DNA from: Corynebacterium jeikeium
Lineage (GTDB): Bacteria; Actinomycetota; Actinomycetes; Mycobacteriales; Mycobacteriaceae
Length of the DNA: 64,000 nt
Direction of reading: 5' to 3'
Assembly (NCBI RefSeq): GCF_000738175.1
Contig: NZ_JFCH01000059.1
Coordinates: 98,572-162,571, forward strand
Under the pieces are notes generated by a model. That model was given only the letters and a program-made list of their open reading frames with translations. It searched no databases and was not told the origin of the DNA. A program made the position numbers and the translations under genes. Below, piece by piece: positions 62,002 through 64,000 of this stretch (positions are counted from its first letter, which is position 1; each line of letters begins with the position of its first letter).

Positions 62002-63741
62002 TTACGTAGTAGCGGCTGCTGCTCGCCGGAGTTTGGTGGAGCGAAACGACAGGGCCTCCGCCAGATCCGCGTTGCGGGCCGCAAGAGCCCGTAGGACCAC
62101 CAACGCCACCAGGAAGAACACGAGGCTCATCGCATAGATGTAGATCACGGTGGAATTTGGCAGGGAGAGTCCGCGGGGGAGGATGAAAAAGCTGAACACC
62201 ACCGAGTAGATCACGGCGGTGAGGTGGAACGCGCGCCGGTTCGCCCAGGCCGCGAGGGGGAGAATCGCCCACAGGAGGTACCAGGGGTGAACGACGGGGA
62301 AAAAGAGCACCAGGATGAGGGTGGCCACGCCCAGCCCGCCTACGGGGTGGATACGGCCGCGGAAAGAGGCCCACAGCATGCGGACGACCCAGAACGCGCC
62401 CACGAGCAGGCCGAGGGTCCGAAAGACAATGAGCGCCGAATCGGTGTGATCGCCCAGCCCCAGCAGGGCACCGAGCGCTCCAGAGGACAGGCCGAGGGAG
62501 GTGGTGATCGACATCCAGGAGATGATCTCCGCAGCGCCACCCTGGGAGGTGATCCAGCCGAAGCCGACCCCGGTGAAGATGGAGAATGCGACAGAGGTTA
62601 CTGCTGCGACCACTACGGCGACGGCCGCTGCGTTGAAGAGATCCACCAGGCGCCCGCCAAACCAGCGGGCGAGTGCGGCACCGGCAAAGCCCAGGCCGAT
62701 GAAGGCCGTGACTTTGACTAGGCCGGCCATTGTAATCAGGCCAAAACCGCCGATGATGAGTATCCAGCGGCTGGTGAGGGGGCGTTCTTCGTTATCCACG
62801 CCGCGCAACACAAGCTCCAGGCCTGCGAGCAGCAGTCCGATCAAAGCAGCTTCGTTGTGGATGCCACCGACCAGGTGCAGGATCGCCAGCGGGTTCAACA
62901 CGCCAAGCCACAACGCAGCTCCACTCGACACGCCACAACGCCGCGCCAACCGGACGAGAGCCCATCCACTTAAGGCCAACCCCAGAATGGCCACTAATCG
63001 GTGCAGCACAATGCCGAGAATGATGGAGTTATTGGTCAGCATGGAAATAACTTCGCCATAACCCAGCGCCACCGGCCCGTAAGGCGCGGGGGAGTGCGCC
63101 CACATCAGCGGCACAGAGCGGGCCAGGGGGTCGTCAATGCCCAGCAGGTCTACAGGTCCGGCGCCGTAAGGGTCCCAGCCCTTCGCGGCAATCGCCCCCT
63201 GCGCCAAGTAGGAGTAAATATCCTGGGTGAACAGCGGCGGGGTGACCATGAGCGGGGTGACCCACACGAAGAATGTGCGCCAGTAGGTCCGCACCGGGAT
63301 TGGGTGATTAGGCCTGCCAGGGGCGGAGACAGCGAAGGTGAACAATAGTAACCAGCCGTAGACCAGAAAGCCGATGCCCACGAAAACCAGGACGGTCGTG
63401 GAGTGCAGCATCCGCGCCAACGTGTTCACGCCGGGGAAGTCCCAATAGGGATTGTGAATCACGGGGAACGCGCCGGCACCCAGGCCGCCGACCGTGATCA
63501 GCATGGTGCCGAGGGCTCCCAGGAAGACGGCAGCGTAGAGCCGCATAGAAAGCGCGCGGCTCAGGGGCTGTAGCTGCAGGGAGCTCTCCGGCACGTTGTC
63601 GCCGTCCGACTCGGAGTGCAACTGTGCCGAACGCGACCCCGCCAGCCCCAGTTGGGGCAATTGCTCCTGGAACCTCCGCCAGGGCGCCAGGAGACGCGAC
63701 CCCCGAGGAGAGCTCGGGGTGGCTGAGGTGGGGGTAGTCAT
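62002..63741 (-). CDS. mptB: Polyprenyl-phosphomannose-dependent alpha-1,6-mannosyltransferase MptB-type
   Basis: 579 residues from the ATG giving MTTPTSATPSSPRG. An earlier ATG at 63846 lies inside the IS end and was rejected. A cytosolic N-terminus of about 75 residues is followed by some 13 membrane helices of the GT-C type. The first long loop has the acidic site (PPLFTQDIYSYLAQGAIAAKGWDPY). AHSPAPYGPVALGYGE and NPLAILHLVGGIHNEAALIG are family hallmarks. It starts the mannan core of lipomannan/lipoarabinomannan at the outer membrane face. Confidence 0.9.
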   Translation of the reverse strand: MTTPTSATPSSPRGSRLLAPWRRFQEQLPQLGLAGSRSAQLHSESDGDNVPESSLQLQPLSRALSMRLYAAVFLGALGTMLITVGGLGAGAFPVIHNPYWDFPGVNTLARMLHSTTVLVFVGIGFLVYGWLLLFTFAVSAPGRPNHPIPVRTYWRTFFVWVTPLMVTPPLFTQDIYSYLAQGAIAAKGWDPYGAGPVDLLGIDDPLARSVPLMWAHSPAPYGPVALGYGEVISMLTNNSIILGIVLHRLVAILGLALSGWALVRLARRCGVSSGAALWLGVLNPLAILHLVGGIHNEAALIGLLLAGLELVLRGVDNEERPLTSRWILIIGGFGLITMAGLVKVTAFIGLGFAGAALARWFGGRLVDLFNAAAVAVVVAAVTSVAFSIFTGVGFGWITSQGGAAEIISWMSITTSLGLSSGALGALLGLGDHTDSALIVFRTLGLLVGAFWVVRMLWASFRGRIHPVGGLGVATLILVLFFPVVHPWYLLWAILPLAAWANRRAFHLTAVIYSVVFSFFILPRGLSLPNSTVIYIYAMSLVFFLVALVVLRALAARNADLAEALSFRSTKLRRAAAATT

Positions 63742-63749
63742 AGGTGCAG

Positions 63750-63755
63750 ATACTA
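63750..63755 (-). promoter_or_regulatory. -10 element (TAGTAT) for leaderless mptB
   Basis: TAGTAT ends eight bases before the mptB ATG on the minus strand, with no ribosome site between (CTGCACCT). Confidence 0.45.
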
Positions 63756-63830
63756 CCGAATGTCGCAAGCAATCTTCTTCAGCCATGGCCGTGACCAGCG
63801 CCACAAAGAAAACCCGCGAGTTCTGCGGCA

Positions 63831-63892
63831 GTGAACTGCTCCCCATTAGTTGGACTGAGAAATCAGTTACCGACTAGTGGGGAGTAGTTTTC
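63831..63892. repeat. Nested inverted repeat at the IS left end
   Basis: Outer arms 63831-63850 and 63873-63892 pair at 16 of 20 positions, including CTCCCCA with TGGGGAG. An inner perfect stem ACTGA / TCAGT (63854-63858 with 63863-63867) closes a GAAA loop. In RNA entering from outside, the GGGGAG ribosome site of the transposase is buried in the outer stem. Confidence 0.7.
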
Positions 63893-64000
63893 ATTGAGAG
63901 CACGAAGTTCGCTAAGTGAGCATCAGCGCGAGCAGTTGGTTGAACTATTTGAGCAAGGCATGGGTTATACAGCCGCTGCCAATGCCCTTGGTGTCTCCAA
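63832..64000 (+). mobile_element. Left end of an IS3-family, IS150-like insertion sequence (runs off window)
   Basis: From 63832 the sequence reads TGAACTGCTCCCCATT, then AGTTGGACTGAGAAATC, closely resembling the left terminal repeat of IS150 (TGTACTGCACCCATT, then TTGTTGGAC). A transposase-like frame starts 62 bases in. Only 169 bases are visible, so the right end and target duplication cannot be checked. The element lies 91 bases upstream of the mptB start codon. Confidence 0.75.
63894..64000 (+). CDS. IS3-family transposase OrfA, N-terminal fragment
   Basis: 35 codons are visible before the window ends: LRARSSLSEHQREQLVELFE, then QGMGYTAAANALGVS. This is the helix-turn-helix that begins OrfA-type transposase subunits and binds the terminal repeats. 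The TTG start has GGGGAG nine to ten bases upstream; an ATT at 63893 is in another frame. OrfB, with the DDE catalytic domain, would lie outside the window. Confidence 0.75.
   Translation, partial: MRARSSLSEHQREQLVELFEQGMGYTAAANALGVS

Noticed and set aside
63742..63846. Longer mptB start at 63846 (35 more residues)
   Set aside because: It would begin inside the IS terminal repeat; the extra residues have no family character, and a -10 lies eight bases before the ATG at 63741.

Overview
The window is a chromosomal segment of a high-GC actinobacterium, almost certainly a Corynebacterium. The gene families and their order fit this: a tkt-tal-zwf-opcA-pgl block read leftwards beside ppc-tpiA-pgk-gap, an actinobacterial integration host factor (mIHF), OpcA, a helicase-dead PriA, the mycolata-type mannosyltransferase MptB, and WhiA/YvcK/RapZ after uvrC. 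By eye the base composition is in the low 60s % G+C. A lipophilic species near C. jeikeium or C. urealyticum is my inference, not something the sequence proves.

Layout. 1-8383: end of aspS, a divergent APH-like kinase, rarA, alaS, ruvX, mltG. 8476-14554: shikimate block aroE, a short A24 prepilin-type peptidase, aroC-aroK-aroB-aroQ, then a proline-type peptidase. 14630-24327: efp-nusB, then the pyrimidine operon pyrR-pyrB-pyrC-carA-carB-pyrF, headed by an RNA hairpin that fits a PyrR translational operator. 24667-28531: mihF, gmk, rpoZ, coaBC, metK. 28553-37896: priA, def, fmt, rsmB, rpe and the riboflavin genes ribD-ribE-ribBA-ribH, with an internal promoter carrying a perfect palindrome. 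37932-43446: a small PH-type membrane protein, uvrC, rapZ, yvcK, whiA. 43612-50108: gap, pgk, tpiA, ppc, secG. 50134-56980 (minus strand): pgl, opcA, zwf, tal, tkt. 57238-63741: ctaB (plus), then on minus a membrane protein of unknown function, ctaA, a two-gene ABC exporter and mptB. 63832-64000: left end of an IS3-family (IS150-like) element running off the window.

The genes are nearly all housekeeping: tRNA charging, aromatic and pyrimidine biosynthesis, riboflavin, central carbon metabolism, haem A synthesis and envelope lipoglycan synthesis. I saw no CRISPR array, prophage, tRNA, rRNA or defence island.

The most unusual signal is not a gene. A 7-bp word, GGCGTCA (reverse TGACGCC), occurs 34 times by my hand scan. 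Half of the copies extend to GGCGTCA[A/C][A/T]A. They lie on both strands and in every reading frame, often forcing codons that are rare here (TCA CTA, ATT ATT, TTA). That pattern suggests selection on the DNA itself. Other points of interest are the fold-back IS end, the rib operator, a DnaA-box pair, degenerate 10- and 14-bp tandem repeats in leaders, and a structured mIHF leader.
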